64,000 bases of DNA from Benincasa hispida. Lineage: Eukaryota; Streptophyta; Magnoliopsida; Cucurbitales; Cucurbitaceae. Positions 1-12,509 of the stretch are shown here, piece by piece. The stretch spans positions 65,885,065-65,949,064 of the forward strand of contig NC_052360.1 of NCBI RefSeq assembly GCF_009727055.1. The letters are read 5' to 3'. The notes beneath the pieces were generated by a model. That model searched no databases and was not told the DNA's origin. It was given only the letters and a program-made list of their open reading frames with translations. Position numbers and translations under genes: made by a program. How positions within the stretch are numbered: the first letter of the stretch is position 1; each line of letters begins with the position of its first letter.

Positions 1-374
1 AATACAAAGATATATATTATAAGAAATATAGCTAAACAACCCCTACTTCTAAATGGTTAGAATTTGACTTTAATTTCAAAATATTTTCAACAAGTAAATT
101 GCATCATAAAAAATTTGTTAGTTCACAAACTTTTGTTTTAGTAAAACAAATTTGGATATAAGGATTTAAACCTTAAACTTTAAGAAAGGTAGTACATGAT
201 AATTATCGTTGAGTTATACTCACTTTTAGTAAATTACACTTTTATTAACATTATATTTATATCTTGTTTGGGAACAACAATTAAATAGTTAAAAATCACT
301 TTGAAATATATATTCAACCGAAATCTGTTGAATCAACTATGGCCTAAAGAGCCGAGTTTTATGAATAGCTCAAG
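1..374. other. AT-rich intergenic DNA, no gene seen
   Basis: No open reading frame, splice pattern or recognisable repeat could be supported here. Base composition is strongly AT-rich, like the rest of the intergenic DNA in the window. Confidence 0.6.
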
Positions 375-765
375 GTTGAGCCTTAGGCCAAGGCATAGGG
401 CATGAGGCTAAGATAATAAACATAAGACTTAACACACAAGGTATGAGGCTAAGACAATAAACATAAAGCTTAAGACACAGGACATAAGGCTAAGACATAA
501 AGAATGAGACTAAAGCATAAGGCATGAATCCCAAGACATAGGACCGAAGACATGAGGTCCAAGACATAAAGCTTGAGGCCTAAGGCATAAAGCATCAAGT
601 ATACGATATGAGGTATGAGGTCTAACGCATGAGAAGGCATGAAATCTACAATATAAAAACATATGTTACCTAAAGCCTGGGACTTGAAACGTTAAACATA
701 AAGATGAAAGATTTGTGCATGAGGGCTAACGTATGAGGTTCAAAGCTTTAGGTCATGATCACAAG
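375..765. repeat. Degenerate tandem repeat, 41-bp period
   Basis: The text cycles through variants of 'atgaggctaagacataa'. Unit starts at 402, 443, 484 and about 524 give a period of 41 bp; later units (to about 765) are more diverged and shorter. Related wording (ataaggcatgaggc) returns at 3890-4045, on the other side of the solo LTR at 1419-3488, so both blocks may belong to one older repeat. No coding potential is seen. The origin (minisatellite or internal repeat of an old transposon) cannot be decided from sequence alone. Confidence 0.7.
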
Positions 766-1413
766 ACACCACCAAAGTGAGAAATAACTTGTGAAATGAG
801 CAAGAGGCTAGACTCTCAAGGAAAGTTTGAAGCCCAAGGTTGATCTTCATCATCAAAAGCCTAAGGTCAATTGTGGCTTGAGGAGGTTATTCCTTAATGC
901 CTAGTACAACCAATTACTATAAGAATCGACCATATTTAAAGAGACTAGTCCTTATAAGAATCAATCATAGTCTTGAATCAATGAGTTTAAATATCTAGTC
1001 AAGCCTATAAGGATTCATTATAATCATGATGTATATAATGATCGAGAATCCTAGTAGATTCTTAGACTGCATTAATGAGAAAAATAATTCCCTAGCTTAC
1101 AAAACAAGACTTCTTTATAAGCAACGAAATGTGACAATCCTAAATATACATCAATATATAATACTTTTTCTACTATTTCAAAGGTATTCATAAACCTAAT
1201 GCAAACTTAAGTGTTAGAATGTGAGTGGTTTGACGCCACATTAGGGCACATGTCTATTTGTATTGTAGGATAAGTTTAACTATCCAATATATAAATTTAA
1301 AGTTGATCCGTTGTTTAGTATCTACATTTGGGGCCATTTGTGGGGTTCTCTTTAATTTTAACAAGAATTATCTTTATTGGTCATACTCATAAATGATTTT
1401 GACAACTAAAGAT
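766..1413. other. Intergenic, no gene seen
   Basis: AT-rich DNA between the 41-bp repeat block and the solo LTR. No supported coding region or structural repeat was recognised. Confidence 0.5.
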
Positions 1414-1418
1414 GAAAT

Positions 1419-3488
1419 TGAAGGGATTTAATCTCAATACGAAAACGATTTATCATTTTGTTCCAATTTTATTACAAAAAAATTACAAAACAGAAACACA
1501 AAAAATTAGGTTAAACATGCTTTATACTGTAATTAATTAGGGAAGATGAATTACAACCTTTGTAGAACCAATTCTCAAAGATCTTGTCCCAATCTTTTAG
1601 ATTCACTGCACGATCAAACCACAAGCAAGACACGACCACCGATCTTCTCTATTATTCTCTTTGGAACAAGGAAGCTTATGAGAGCTTTAGTGTTCTTGGA
1701 GAAGGGGAAGGCAAAAAAAAAAAAAAAAAAAAAAAAAAGAGTTATGATTTTTTTTTCATTTTACGAGTGGGAGAGAGATATTTTGTATCTCTTAGTCTTA
1801 TAGGATCCAAAATAAAACGTGTCCCCTCATCCTATTAACCATTCCCCTGCAATGCATGGGAGTTAACTGATTAATCTATTAATTTAGAATTTAAATTAGA
1901 TCTAATTTAATATAAATAAATAATTAATCAGATTAACATTTATTTAATTTTTAATTAAATATCACATATTTAATTAATTTAATATTTAAATCATATTCAA
2001 ATATCATTCTCTCTCATAACCTATAATTTAATATGAATCTCATTCACATTAAATTTACTATATAGGTTCGATATGAACCAATTCATATTATTCAATATTT
2101 GAACCTCAAATATTATTCTTTCATATTATAGAGTATTAATTTTGAATCTAATTTAAGTAAACTATATATGATAATGTATTTATATACATTATATTAAATT
2201 GTATCGTAGACAATAAATTCCCTTAAACAATAATTTGACCACTTCAAATTTACAATACCTAAATCCTTGGTTAATCCTGTTATGAGCTAGTAGATAGATC
2301 TTATGAACCTACAGTTATAAGCTCCAATGATACGAGATTAATTAATTAAACTCTTTAATTAAATTAATCAACATTAATTAATTACTATGGGGCACTCCAC
2401 TATAAACCCATAATTGCACTCTTATAAACTATAGAATATTTATGTGTCCATTGATTTTTAATCATTTCCTATAAGTCAATCTTTCATAGGTTGTCCGTAA
2501 CTACAACGGGTTCAAATTACAATTTTACTCTTGCAGTTACTTCTTGTTTCTTAAGTACTACTGATCTTCTAATGAACAATCTATTTATGGTCCAATAATA
2601 AACAAAATCTCTCTCGACCCAGTAAGAGGGTAAGGCCTCATTGTTCAAGTCCTAGAGTTAGCACTTAAGGGAATAATCTATCTATTTACCTTAAAGGAGG
2701 GAACGAGTGAATTATATCTGGTGAGGCTATGTTTCCACCTCCCTACTTGGTATCGTCCCCAAGATGGTAGGCTTATATCAAGTTGGCAACCAGGGCCACT
2801 CTCACCCATACAAACGTTTCTTTTTGTCCAAGTTACTTGTTTTTTGTCCAAGTTTCTTCTCTTTTTGTCTAACTCACTTCCTTTTTTCTTTGTGAGTTTC
2901 GAGAATATCCCCATTCATAGGTCCGAGATCCACATCTATGAATTGAAAGGTCCGAATGATCAACTCTGCAATCAATTGTTAGAATCAATAGGTCAAAAGA
3001 TCATGACCCTCCTGAGCAGGAGTTCATAACTCACCCAGGATTTAGATTTAGTTCCATGGTAATCATTTGAAATATTAATTTCTTCAGTTAATGGTGTTAT
3101 AACGACAGATTATATATTTCACGATCCGGTCTTATACAATACCACTACATAGGATATTCTCACTCATATGTCTCCACATGAATGATTTGAATCAAATCGT
3201 TTGCAACAATTATAAAGTGGGTCGAATCCATAATGTTACTAGGATAAGACACCTAACTTTGTTCATATACTCTAAACCTTTTAGGTTATTACTTGAACAT
3301 AATTCACTTGTATGTCAGCCACATACTATTCAAACTACATTAAAATAATATCGGATCTTAGTTTATTAGATTTGAAATATGTGATTAAATCAATAAAGAT
3401 TATTTATTAAAGATAAATAACATTCTATTTATATAGAAAATTTGTTCACAAATTTACTGACTACGAGTTTAGGACATAAATCTCAACA
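1419..3488 (-). mobile_element. Solo LTR (copy A), 2070 bp, TSD GAAAT
   Basis: On the plus strand the element begins TGAAGGG (1419) and ends CTCAACA (3488), the TG...CA rule for LTRs. It is flanked by identical 5-bp target duplications GAAAT at 1414-1418 and 3489-3493. In LTR orientation (minus strand) it begins TGTTGAGATTTATGTCC, matching the start of the copies at 25366 (plus) and 27832 (minus). Interior homology is clear: 'gagctagtag', 'ctcacccatacaa' and 'cacgatccggt' recur at 26.8-27.6 kb. There is no internal domain and no partner LTR, so this is a solo LTR, the usual product of LTR-LTR recombination. A 26-nt A run lies at 1713-1738. Short reading frames inside are not genes. Confidence 0.88.
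1713..1738. repeat. Poly(A) run, 26 nt
   Basis: Uninterrupted A homopolymer inside solo LTR copy A. It produces the poly-lysine in short spurious reading frames; exact length is prone to sequencing error. Confidence 0.9.
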
Positions 3489-3493
3489 GAAAT

Positions 3494-4050
3494 CTATAAC
3501 CTAATTTTGAGAGTTGGTATGGGTTTTGTGACCCGATTGTTAAGGAGTTGGGACTCGAAGAGACGATTGACACACTAACTATTGAGACAATAAGCAACAA
3601 GTCAAGATCTATAAAATAGAGATCCAATATATAACAATTCTCCACCTCTATAGGAGGTCAGAACAATTTTCTTTGATGATCAAGCAAGAGAAAAGTTCTA
3701 GAAGAAGTGCAAAGCTAGAGTGCATGAAGCACAAGGCACTCCAAAGTCCAAAGAGATATGCTCAGTGAATTTAAGTAGGTCGTCTTTCTATCAAATTCAT
3801 AGAAGAAGAAACAAACGCAGATTACATTATCAACCATGTAATGATATATTTATTACGATATTAATAATTTCAAATATCAAGATCCAACATATCTAGGTTG
3901 CGCTTAGGTTGGGGCATAGCCGCATAGGATATGAGACTAACTGAGGCATAAGACATGAAGTATAACACATAAAGCTTATGGCATAAAGCATGCACGAGAC
4001 CTAAGGCATAAGGAGTGAGATGTGAGGCTTAAAGCTTAAGGCACGATGAA
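3494..4050. repeat. Flank of the LTR insertion; second block of ataaggcatgaggc-type repeats
   Basis: From about 3890 to 4045 the sequence repeats variants of 'ataaggcatgagac' and 'ataaagcttaaggc', the motif family of the 41-bp repeat at 375-765. The solo LTR therefore probably landed in or near one older repetitive element. No gene is seen. Confidence 0.5.
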
Positions 4051-7000
4051 CGAATTTTTAACATTTAAAAGGCATTTGTTCACACAAAAACAATACCTTT
4101 TAACTATCATAATATCCTTTTATATATATATCATTTTTTCAACACCACAAAAATAATGTAGAATCATTCCAACTCCAAAGGAAAAAAAAAATAGAAACTT
4201 CATTAATTTTTAATTACTACTAAACTAGGCTCATGTTGACTATCATTTCTCATTTAAATTTCATGATATGCATTGAATAGAAATTTAATTAAGAAGAAAA
4301 TTGATAGCATAGAAAAGTATTTTCTTAATATTATTTTAAATATGAAATTCGGATGATATAAACTTAGTTTATAACTACCGAATTAAGTAAGAAATAATTC
4401 ATTGATGTTGTGTGTAATAGAAATTATGGATTCGAATAAACTTTTATGCATTTGCCCAAAAACAAAATTAGAAAATAAAAAAGAAATATAACAAACTTTT
4501 GTGTAATCAAATGATTTTGTGGGAAAAGCAGGGCACATGGAGGTGGCAGTTGAATTATGAACTAAATAAATTATTGTCTCACCGGTAGGAATTAGTTCTT
4601 TTTTATTTTTATTTTTTAAGTAATGTACTCGATAAAGTTATTGTGTATATCTTCTTCAATTTATGTCACTTCTATTATTATAATAAATTTTGGCTAAAAA
4701 AATTTTAAACGTAGTTTCAAAAAACTTTTAAAGCAGGGCACATGAAATATATATATATATTAAAAAAACTTATAAAAGTGGTTTAAAAAACTAACAAAAG
4801 TAGTCTGACATTCAAATACAAGTTATGGATATTTGAGAAAGGGATGAAAACTCATAATTATTTCACCACTTAATATAAATTTAGAACATAATTTAATAGT
4901 AGCTAATCCAAACATAATTCAAAAAATAGGAAAACAGGCAAGAAATCACCATTCATACGAGTCAAAAGTTTAATTTTCTAACTTAAAAGTAAAATGATCA
5001 AAAGTAATTGACATAGTTTTCAGTTTAATCTTCCATTTTCATTATACCGTTGTTGTACTTAAAAAAAAAAAAAAAAACTCTATTAACTTAAAAGAAAATT
5101 AGATGAAATATAATATTAAAGAAATCTGTGAAAACATATTATTTGTAATGTATTCGTGGGTATTATTTGTAGGTTTTTATTTATTTATTTTGGTATAGAC
5201 AAAAAAGTCTTAACATTTCAAGTGTTAAGTGAATCAAAGCTATTTATTGCTAATCTTGGTCGGATCTCCGATAACGATGGTTGGTAAAAAATGTGGTTTT
5301 CAAGGTACTCATTATCTGACACACCCTTGAACAAACCAAACCAATTAACATATATCTAATCATCTTTGATCTATCTCTTCAAATCCACAATATTTTCAAC
5401 TATATCAACTTTCTATCAACAAATTGTGATGGAAGTAGGTCAGGAGGAGGATAGTGTAATTAACCTAATTCCCTCATCATTTTAGTGTGTTTTTGGTGAC
5501 TAGTTAGGCTTCCTGTAGTATCTTGGACTAGTCTCACATTTAGTTTCGAGGCAATATTTTCAATTTGTTGTTCGGAATCAATTACAAATGTGAGAATGTA
5601 TTAGTAGATGATGTTTTAATATTCTGAGTGACTGTGTTCAGTGAACTAATTGAATTGGGTCGAAAGATCATTTATTTTTCTTAATGTCTTTTTTAGTGAG
5701 GTTGTTTGGGAGGACATACTTTTCTGGGGAATGTGTTCCCATAGAATCTCACATCGGGATACACAACTCAATTTGATCTGGAGAGTTGCTTGGTATGTTA
5801 TTATTTATCATGTTTGACGCAAGTGTAATATGTGTGTTTATGGTACTACATTGCATCTTCTCCAAGTGATTAGTTTGGATGTTTGGTGTGAAGTTTTTAT
5901 TTGTTGTTATAAGTGGATCGGGGCTCCTCTTGTAGAGATTCAGTTTTTATGTTTTGTTTAAAAATCGAAGAAAAATCTACTAGAAAAAAATAAAAAAAAT
6001 TAAGCAACAAAATGTTTAAAAATCACAAAATGCTAAATTACTAATTTAAATTTATGTTTTGTTTTTATGATGTTTCCAAAAATATCTACCGAAAATGATA
6101 TTTTATCGATATTTCAATCGAAATTTTCATAAAATTAAGATCTCGATATTTCCATTAACATCCACATCTTAAACCCTGATACGAAGGGACTAAAATCGAA
6201 AGTTTTGAAATTTGTATTAATCAAAATTGAATTAAACACGAACAACATTGATGAAGTTGATAGTTGAATGAAATTTAAACCAAGAGATTGAAGAGTAAAA
6301 AACCAGTTAAAAATCGTTATCCTTAAAATAGAAAGCAAAAGAAAGTAGAGAATTAATAGAATGAATTAAAAAATTCCATAGCCTTGAAGACACGTAATTC
6401 ATAATTATCAAAAGCACCCAAAAAGCTATAAATAATCTCTAAAAATGCCCAAAGAAAGAGAGACACGTAGTTTCAAATATTTGCAAAGAGCCCCATGTGC
6501 ATTCATTACCAAAAAAGCAAGTCCCTTTTTTTCCCACCCCACAAAACTTCACTCAAAATAAAATATCCTTTTAGTTTTTATATTTTCAATTTTATTTTTT
6601 GTACTTAGATTTTTTCTATGTTTTTACTATAAATTTCAAAAATATATTGACATATTTTATTTTATTATATGAAAATTATTATTTAATCAATTTTGGTAAA
6701 GATTTATCTTAAAGGACTAAATTTAGTATTATTGAAAATTCAGGGATTAAAATTAAATAATTGAAAATGTAAAGACTAAAATTAAACAAATTTCAAAATA
6801 TGGAAACCAGAAATGCAATTCTGAAACCACAGTTTAAAAATTTTATTTGATCTATATATTTTTTATTTTTAAAAGCATTTTAAAAATATGGAAACCAAAA
6901 TTAACAAAAATTAAAAGTACAAAAGTTAAAACGAATATTTTAAATACAAGAACTAAAATACCAAATACAATATATGGATAAAAGTAGTATTTAAGGGGAA

Positions 7001-7515
7001 AAAAATACAATCAACATTCTCTCTTTTTCTCTTTCTTCCAGCTTTGTTACAACTCATTTTATAGTTGCTTAGAAAAAGACATGTGAAGTGTTTTGCTGGC
7101 CTTTAAAGAATCCCAAGCTCTCTTTGTCACCTTTCACAGCCTGGAAGAATCATTGGTTCAAAGGCTAAACCTAACTAGCACAAGCTGTATGTTATGAAGC
7201 AAAGATCAAAGATCAACTTCAATACACATATTTCAAACTTTTCTTACCAATAATCTAAAATCATAAATTTACTTAATCAAACTTGTATTGATCCAAATAT
7301 TACTTGTAAACTAGTTTATAATTTTTTTTCGTCGACATGATACATTGAATTATTGATGTAATTAAATTTACTATAATCTATAAGTCTAAACTTTTGAGTT
7401 GATTAGTGATTTAACTAATATCGAGAAGACGTTTTACGTTCGGATGGTTGAGATGTCATTTCCTCCTCAATTAATATCACATTTCCATGACCCATAAGCT
7501 AAATTTTTTGATTGA
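4051..7515. other. AT-rich intergenic DNA, no gene supported
   Basis: Contains short A/T homopolymers and, at about 6550-6970, weakly complementary runs of 'ggactaaaatt' wording that resemble eroded inverted-repeat elements seen elsewhere in the window. The only minus-strand reading frame (6135-6338, 67 codons) has no recognisable domain and is not called. Confidence 0.5.
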
Positions 7516-8067
7516 TTAGGACATGTTTGGTACACAATTTAAAAACTGAAATTTGAAAACAAAGAATTTAATGAAAACGAAATTGTATTTTATGTTTTCA
7601 AATATGTGTTTGGTAGCAAATTTATAAATTAAATTTCAGGTTAAACAAATTTTTAAAATGTGATTGAAAATATATTTAACTACTTAGTAAATACTAGGTT
7701 GAATATAAATGTTACTAATTCATTTCGAATGTGTTTTATGTTAAAAAATTTGTATAATTACTATTTCGTAATATCATATAATATACATAATATATTGCAT
7801 ATTTTAAATTTAACAAAAACAATTGAGTTTTTAACATGAAATAATATAATTGTCATTGCTTTTAACATTTTCAATATAATTTTGCATTTAATTTTGAATT
7901 AAAAATCTAGATATACTGAAAACATAAAAAAAATGTTTTCAATTTGGATCACAGAATCCCAATTTTTGAAAACAAAATGCAAACTGTCAACCAAACATAT
8001 ATTTGTTGAATTAAGTGAATCTGAAAAACGTAAAATAGAATTGAGTTACATACCAAATGGGCCCTTA
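7516..8067. mobile_element. Inverted-repeat element (MITE-like), about 550 bp
   Basis: The left end reads AGGACATGTTTGGTAC and the right end, reverse-complemented, AGGGCCCATTTGGTAT, so the termini form a diverged terminal inverted repeat ending in TTTGGTA. The interior is AT-rich and non-coding. Similar ends ('gtacgtttcgtatggtatgtaattcaaatt', described by position at 50111-50140, and about 51800) indicate a dispersed family. No clean target duplication is visible, so superfamily is not assigned. Confidence 0.55.
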
Positions 8068-8436
8068 GGGATTTGAGGTAATCACATTAGTTAATAGTGC
8101 AATTAATAAAAATTTCTTACAATTATATTATAAAATATTTAGCATTTAAAAAAATTTGTAAGAACTACATAAGATTGTGGTCAAATTCGACTCCAGAAAA
8201 GGAATGAATTTGATTTAAAAGGTAAGGAGTATATTTATATATAGATATATATATACTTATCATACAAAGTGAAATGGCTTAAAAATCCAAGAACATGCAG
8301 CAAAATTCCATCGTTAGGCATTAATAAAAGAATGAAGCAAACAAAGAGACAAATGAATTGCACTAAAAACAGTGACATCCACTAAAACAAACAGCTCTAT
8401 GAGATATTTTGGTATCTTGTTTTTGTTCCCTTTGGT

Positions 8437-11400
8437 CTATCTGCAATCCATGGAGTCAAATGTGTCAGCAAATCCTGAAGGTTTTGAAGGAATGCTTGTG
8501 TGGGTCTGGGAGTAAGAAATGTCACTGAACATCATTGTGGATGTTCCTTCATTTGCTTGCCATCTTTGAAGAGCTTGAGGTAGGCTCATGTGCAGATCGA
8601 TCCCATCCGTTTCTTCTTCGTGTTGGCTCGTAGGTTTCCATTGCTCGACGAGAGGGCCAAGGATGTTGACAGCGTGGCCCATGTCAGGTCTTTGATGTGG
8701 CTCGCGAGCTGTGCAGTGTCCTGCTAACTCTGCCACCTTTAATATGCTCTCCATGCTCTCCTCGTCTGGGTTGAGAGCTTGATCGATCGCTTTTGGAATG
8801 TTCTCTTTCATGATCAACACTCTTCGGAACCATGTGACCAGATGAGATCGCTCGTCCGGCATTGTGTCATCCAATGCTTTTCGACCTGTGATGATTTCCA
8901 TCAAAACTACTCCAAATGCATATACATCGACTTTCGTCGTCACCCTTCCTGTTGCTGTTAAAACAAGATTGAAACGAAAACAAATAATTGCATGTCATTG
9001 AAGTTCAGTTCACATAGACTAACAATGCCTACCACAAACTAAATAAAAGCTTTGCAATTGCACACAAGAGTCCATCGTTAAATTAGCACTAGACTCAAGT
9101 TAAACTATAACCTATTTGATCGGATATCCTATTATGAAACCATGCTAAATTACCTCATGATTATAAATTAAGCAATTAAGTTTAATAGAACAGGCGAAGG
9201 CGTTGTTTAATTACCTGCATATTCGGGAGCAAGATAGCCAAACGTTCCGGCCAATCGAGTTTCTACAGAGTATTTTCCGTCGGGTGCATTTCGAACCAAA
9301 CCAAAATCAGCAACCTTAGCTCTCATGTCATCACTAAGAAGTATATTAGAAGGTTTCAAGTCTCTATGAATGAAACTTTGTTGGGCTAAGCTATGTAGAT
9401 ATTCTACTCCTCTTGCCACATCTAAAGCAATTGTAATTCTTTGCTTCCAAGTAAGAGGAGGATAACCATTCTCTTGCCAATCAAACAAATGTTGAGTCAA
9501 TGTCCCTTGAGGCATGTACTCATATACCAATAACCTCTCATTGCCATTGATGCAATAACCCAAAAGAGCAACCAAATGTCTATGCCTAACTTTGGTAAGC
9601 ACAGCAATTTCCGCTTGAAACTCACTCATTCCTTTGGTACCCATTGCCCCAGATTCCATCCTTTTCACAGCAATTTTAGTACCATCATGTAACTCTCCTT
9701 TGTATACAACTCCAAATCCTCCCCTTCCCAACACATTATCCTCACTAAAGTTGTTCGTCACCTGCTTCAAAACTTGTATCGAGATGGCCACATTTCCGCC
9801 CTCGAAAACATTAATATCATTGCTAAAATCCTCACTACTCTGGCTTTGCAGCTCACTTGGAACTCCAGCATAACCGTTCAAGCCACTCCCTGCATCACTC
9901 TTCACAATCTCCTTGCCATTTTCAGGATTATTCACTTTCCCAAACTTCTTATGCCTGTTGCTTACATAACATTTGAAGCCAACAAACAGAAAAATAGCAA
10001 CAAAAACAACGACAGCAATGACAACACCAACAATCACACCAGCTGAAACGGAGGATCCATTGGAAGATCCTGAAGTTTTCCCATCAATGTTGGTGCCATT
10101 GGAATCAATCTTTCCACCTCCAGCTCCACCATCATGTCCTCCATTTCCAGGGCTCAAACTAGTCCCAAGCAAAGGATTACCCTTCGTGATCAAGCGAACT
10201 GTTGTAGCAAACTTAGGTATCTGTCCACTCAAATTGTTGTTCGAAACATCGAGATTCTGAAGTTGTGACAACATCGTCAAACTCTCCGGTATCTCGCCAA
10301 CCAAATTATTGTCATTCAAATACAAATTCTTCAAACTCGTCAAGTTTCCAAATGCAGGAGAGATCACTCCCACCAAATGCTGCTTTGCGAAGTTAACAGT
10401 AGTAACCTTCCCTACAGTACAAACCACAAAGCTCCAATCCTGGCAAGCATTATTTCCTTCCCAAGCATCTGCCAGCGAAATCGGGTACCCAAACGCCCCG
10501 GCAACCGCAAGAAGCACCGAAACCTGAGCATCACACGGCCCTGGCGTCGTCTTACAAAACCTATTGACACTACTAAAAGTCGCCTGAACTCTTGAATCAA
10601 ACACAGGCAATGGCCCCTGAAGCTTATTGTTATCCAAACTAACATTCGACAAGCTAGAAAGGCTCATAAGAGAAGGAGGAACAATCCCAGTAAACTGATT
10701 ATCACGAAGCTGAAGATCAAACAAACTTTCACACTTGGAAAAGTCTGGAATCTGCCCTGTGAACTGATTCTTCTGAAGCCAAACCTGAGCTAATTGAGTC
10801 ATAGACGATAACAAATCAATAGAACCCGACAACCCAATTAGCTGATTGTTCAACCACAAGCTCTTAATCCCAGATCCACCGAGAGATTTGGGCAAAACGC
10901 CAGTAAGATTGTTGTAAGAAAGACGAAGCTCCTGCAAACTAGAAAAGGAATCGAAGAAATCCGGCAAAGACCCAACAAGGTTGGCATTGCCAGCATAGAA
11001 ACTAACCAAACTAGAAGCCTGAGTCAACTCAGTCGGAATGGACCAAGAAGCAAGATTAACATTCTGGGTCAGACTCAGAATCTGCAAGCTAGTAAGGCCT
11101 TGGAAGGCACCAGGAGAAACAGAGGAGAAATTATTGTTGTCGAGATAAAGAGATTGAAGGAAAGAGAGATTAGCAAAGGAAGGGATTGGACCGGTGAAGG
11201 AGTTGCGTTGAAGAGAGAGAGAAGTGAGCTGAGAGAGGGAGTTGAGATCGGAAGGAAGGACGCCGGAGAGAGATTTGGAAGCTAAGTTAATGGAGGTGAC
11301 TCTGTTTGAAGAGTCGCAGCGGATTTCTTTCCAGCTGCAGAAAGGGGTGTTGGTGGACCAGCCGGTGGGGGTCGGGGAGACGGCGGCGGCGAGCTTCTGG

Positions 11401-11489
11401 ATGACAGCGGCGTCGTCTGCGGCGGCGGAGAGGAGGGAAAGGAAGAGGGTTAAGGTGGAGAGAGAGAGGATAGGGTTGAGAGAACCCAT
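8437..11489 (-). CDS. TMK4: TMK4/BARK1-type leucine-rich-repeat receptor kinase
   Basis: Exons on the minus strand are 11489-9215 and 8954-8437. The 260-bp GT-AG intron (donor GCAG|GTAATT, acceptor AACAG|CAACAGG, phase 1) sits inside the kinase activation segment, and the joined product is 930 aa. Order: signal peptide (about 1-24), LRR block, a Cys-containing non-LRR island (about 305-365), more LRRs, Ser/Gly-rich juxtamembrane stretch, one membrane helix (about 481-507) and a Ser/Thr kinase. Kinase residues are all present: [11 protein letters not shown] loop near 586, Lys609, HRD Asp710, DFG Asp728; the HRD Arg makes it an RD kinase. The split-LRR layout, '[18 protein letters not shown]' across the splice and the C-terminal [15 protein letters not shown] tail identify the TMK family; wording is closest to Arabidopsis TMK4 (also BARK1). 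TMKs act at the plasma membrane in auxin signalling, and TMK4/BARK1 was linked to BAK1 and brassinosteroid. The reading frame is intact; the ortholog assignment comes from memory of the family. Confidence 0.95.
8955..9214 (-). other. TMK4 intron, 260 bp, GT-AG
   Basis: Without splicing the first exon runs into a stop three codons past the donor (GCA GGT AAT TAA). Joining 9215 to 8954 restores an uninterrupted kinase domain. Confidence 0.93.
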
Positions 11490-11530
11490 TGGAGGGTGAG
11501 AGAAAGAGAGAGGGAGAGAGAGAGGTTGAA
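11490..11530 (-). promoter_or_regulatory. CT-rich leader upstream of TMK4 start
   Basis: On the gene's strand the 40 bases before ATG are almost pure CT repeats (CTCTCTCCCTCTC), a common feature of plant 5' untranslated leaders. An A/T-rich stretch (TTATTAAAAATAAAA on the minus strand) near 11664-11680 could serve as a TATA region but is not distinctive. Confidence 0.4.
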
Positions 11531-12119
11531 GATGAAGTCGAGTTAAAATGGCGGTACGGCACTTGGTGGGATGTTGCAGAAGAAGAATGAAAGAGGAAAC
11601 TGTGGGGATTTCGTTAAAATTACATCTCCATGTGAAGCATTTTGCTTACTCATCTCTGTGTTTTATTTTTAATAATTGCCAAGCAGCTGCTCAATTATTT
11701 ACTATTTTCAAAATTTTAATTTAATCCATAATCAAACCGTTCTTCACTGTTTTTTGTTTTTTGTTTTTTTTTAAAAATAAAAATAAAAATAAAAAGAATA
11801 GTTCCTCGCTGGGTTTAAAATGTCTATTTCCATGGAAACATAGAGTTCTTGATTTCACAGAAATGTTGTTAGAAATATCACTAAAATGTCACTTTCGATG
11901 ATATTTCTTTTAAGAAATTATAAAANATATTTTATAATTTTTAAATAAGTTAACCTAGATCATTTATATTATATTAATATTATTGACATATTGTTACTTA
12001 TTTTTTCATATTTGGTGGATGTTTCTAAACTATAATAAAAACATCGATTTATTTCTCATGCCAATATCGAATGCCTGGAAATATAGACATATCGACGGAA
12101 ATTTAATATTATGGCTAAA
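11531..12119. other. TMK4 upstream region, no gene seen
   Basis: AT-rich sequence holding the presumed TMK4 promoter. One ambiguous base (n) lies at 11926. No other feature is supported. Confidence 0.5.
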
Positions 12120-12415
12120 GGTATGAAAGAGAATCATTTGTTTTTTTTTTTAATTTTCAGTTTTTAAAAATTAAGTTTTTTTATTTTCAATTTTTTATTA
12201 TAGTTTTCTTTTTGAATTCTTTAGTAAATTTTAAAAATAAAAATAAATTTTTAAAAATTATTTTGTTTAGTTTTCAAAGTTTGACTTGTTTTTTAAAATA
12301 TCGGTAGAAGGTAAATAACAAAGTAAGAGATTTAGAGATTGAATGGATATTTAGGATAGTTACAAAAACTAAAAATAAAAATTCAAATGGTTATCAAATG
12401 GGAAATTATATTTGG
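12120..12415. mobile_element. Short inverted-repeat element (MITE-like)
   Basis: The left part reads 'aatcatttgtttttt...agtttttaaaaatt' and the right part ends 'aaaaactaaaaataaaaattcaaatggttatcaaatgg', roughly its reverse complement. The same arrangement occurs at 22355-22657 and about 48210-49325, indicating one dispersed non-coding family. Boundaries are approximate and no target duplication was found. Confidence 0.45.
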
Positions 12416-12509
12416 TAATTATTAGAACTATGTAAATTTTTTAATCCGCAACCAATGATTATCATGAGACAATCACATAGTAGTGGCCTAAAACAATGTG
12501 TTTAAAGCT

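Noticed and set aside
1546..1838. Two overlapping 84-85-codon frames with a Lys run
   Set aside because: They lie inside solo LTR copy A and owe the Lys run to a 26-nt A homopolymer; no domain.
9634..11562. Many short frames on both strands across the kinase gene
   Set aside because: Shadows of the TMK4 coding sequence in other frames.
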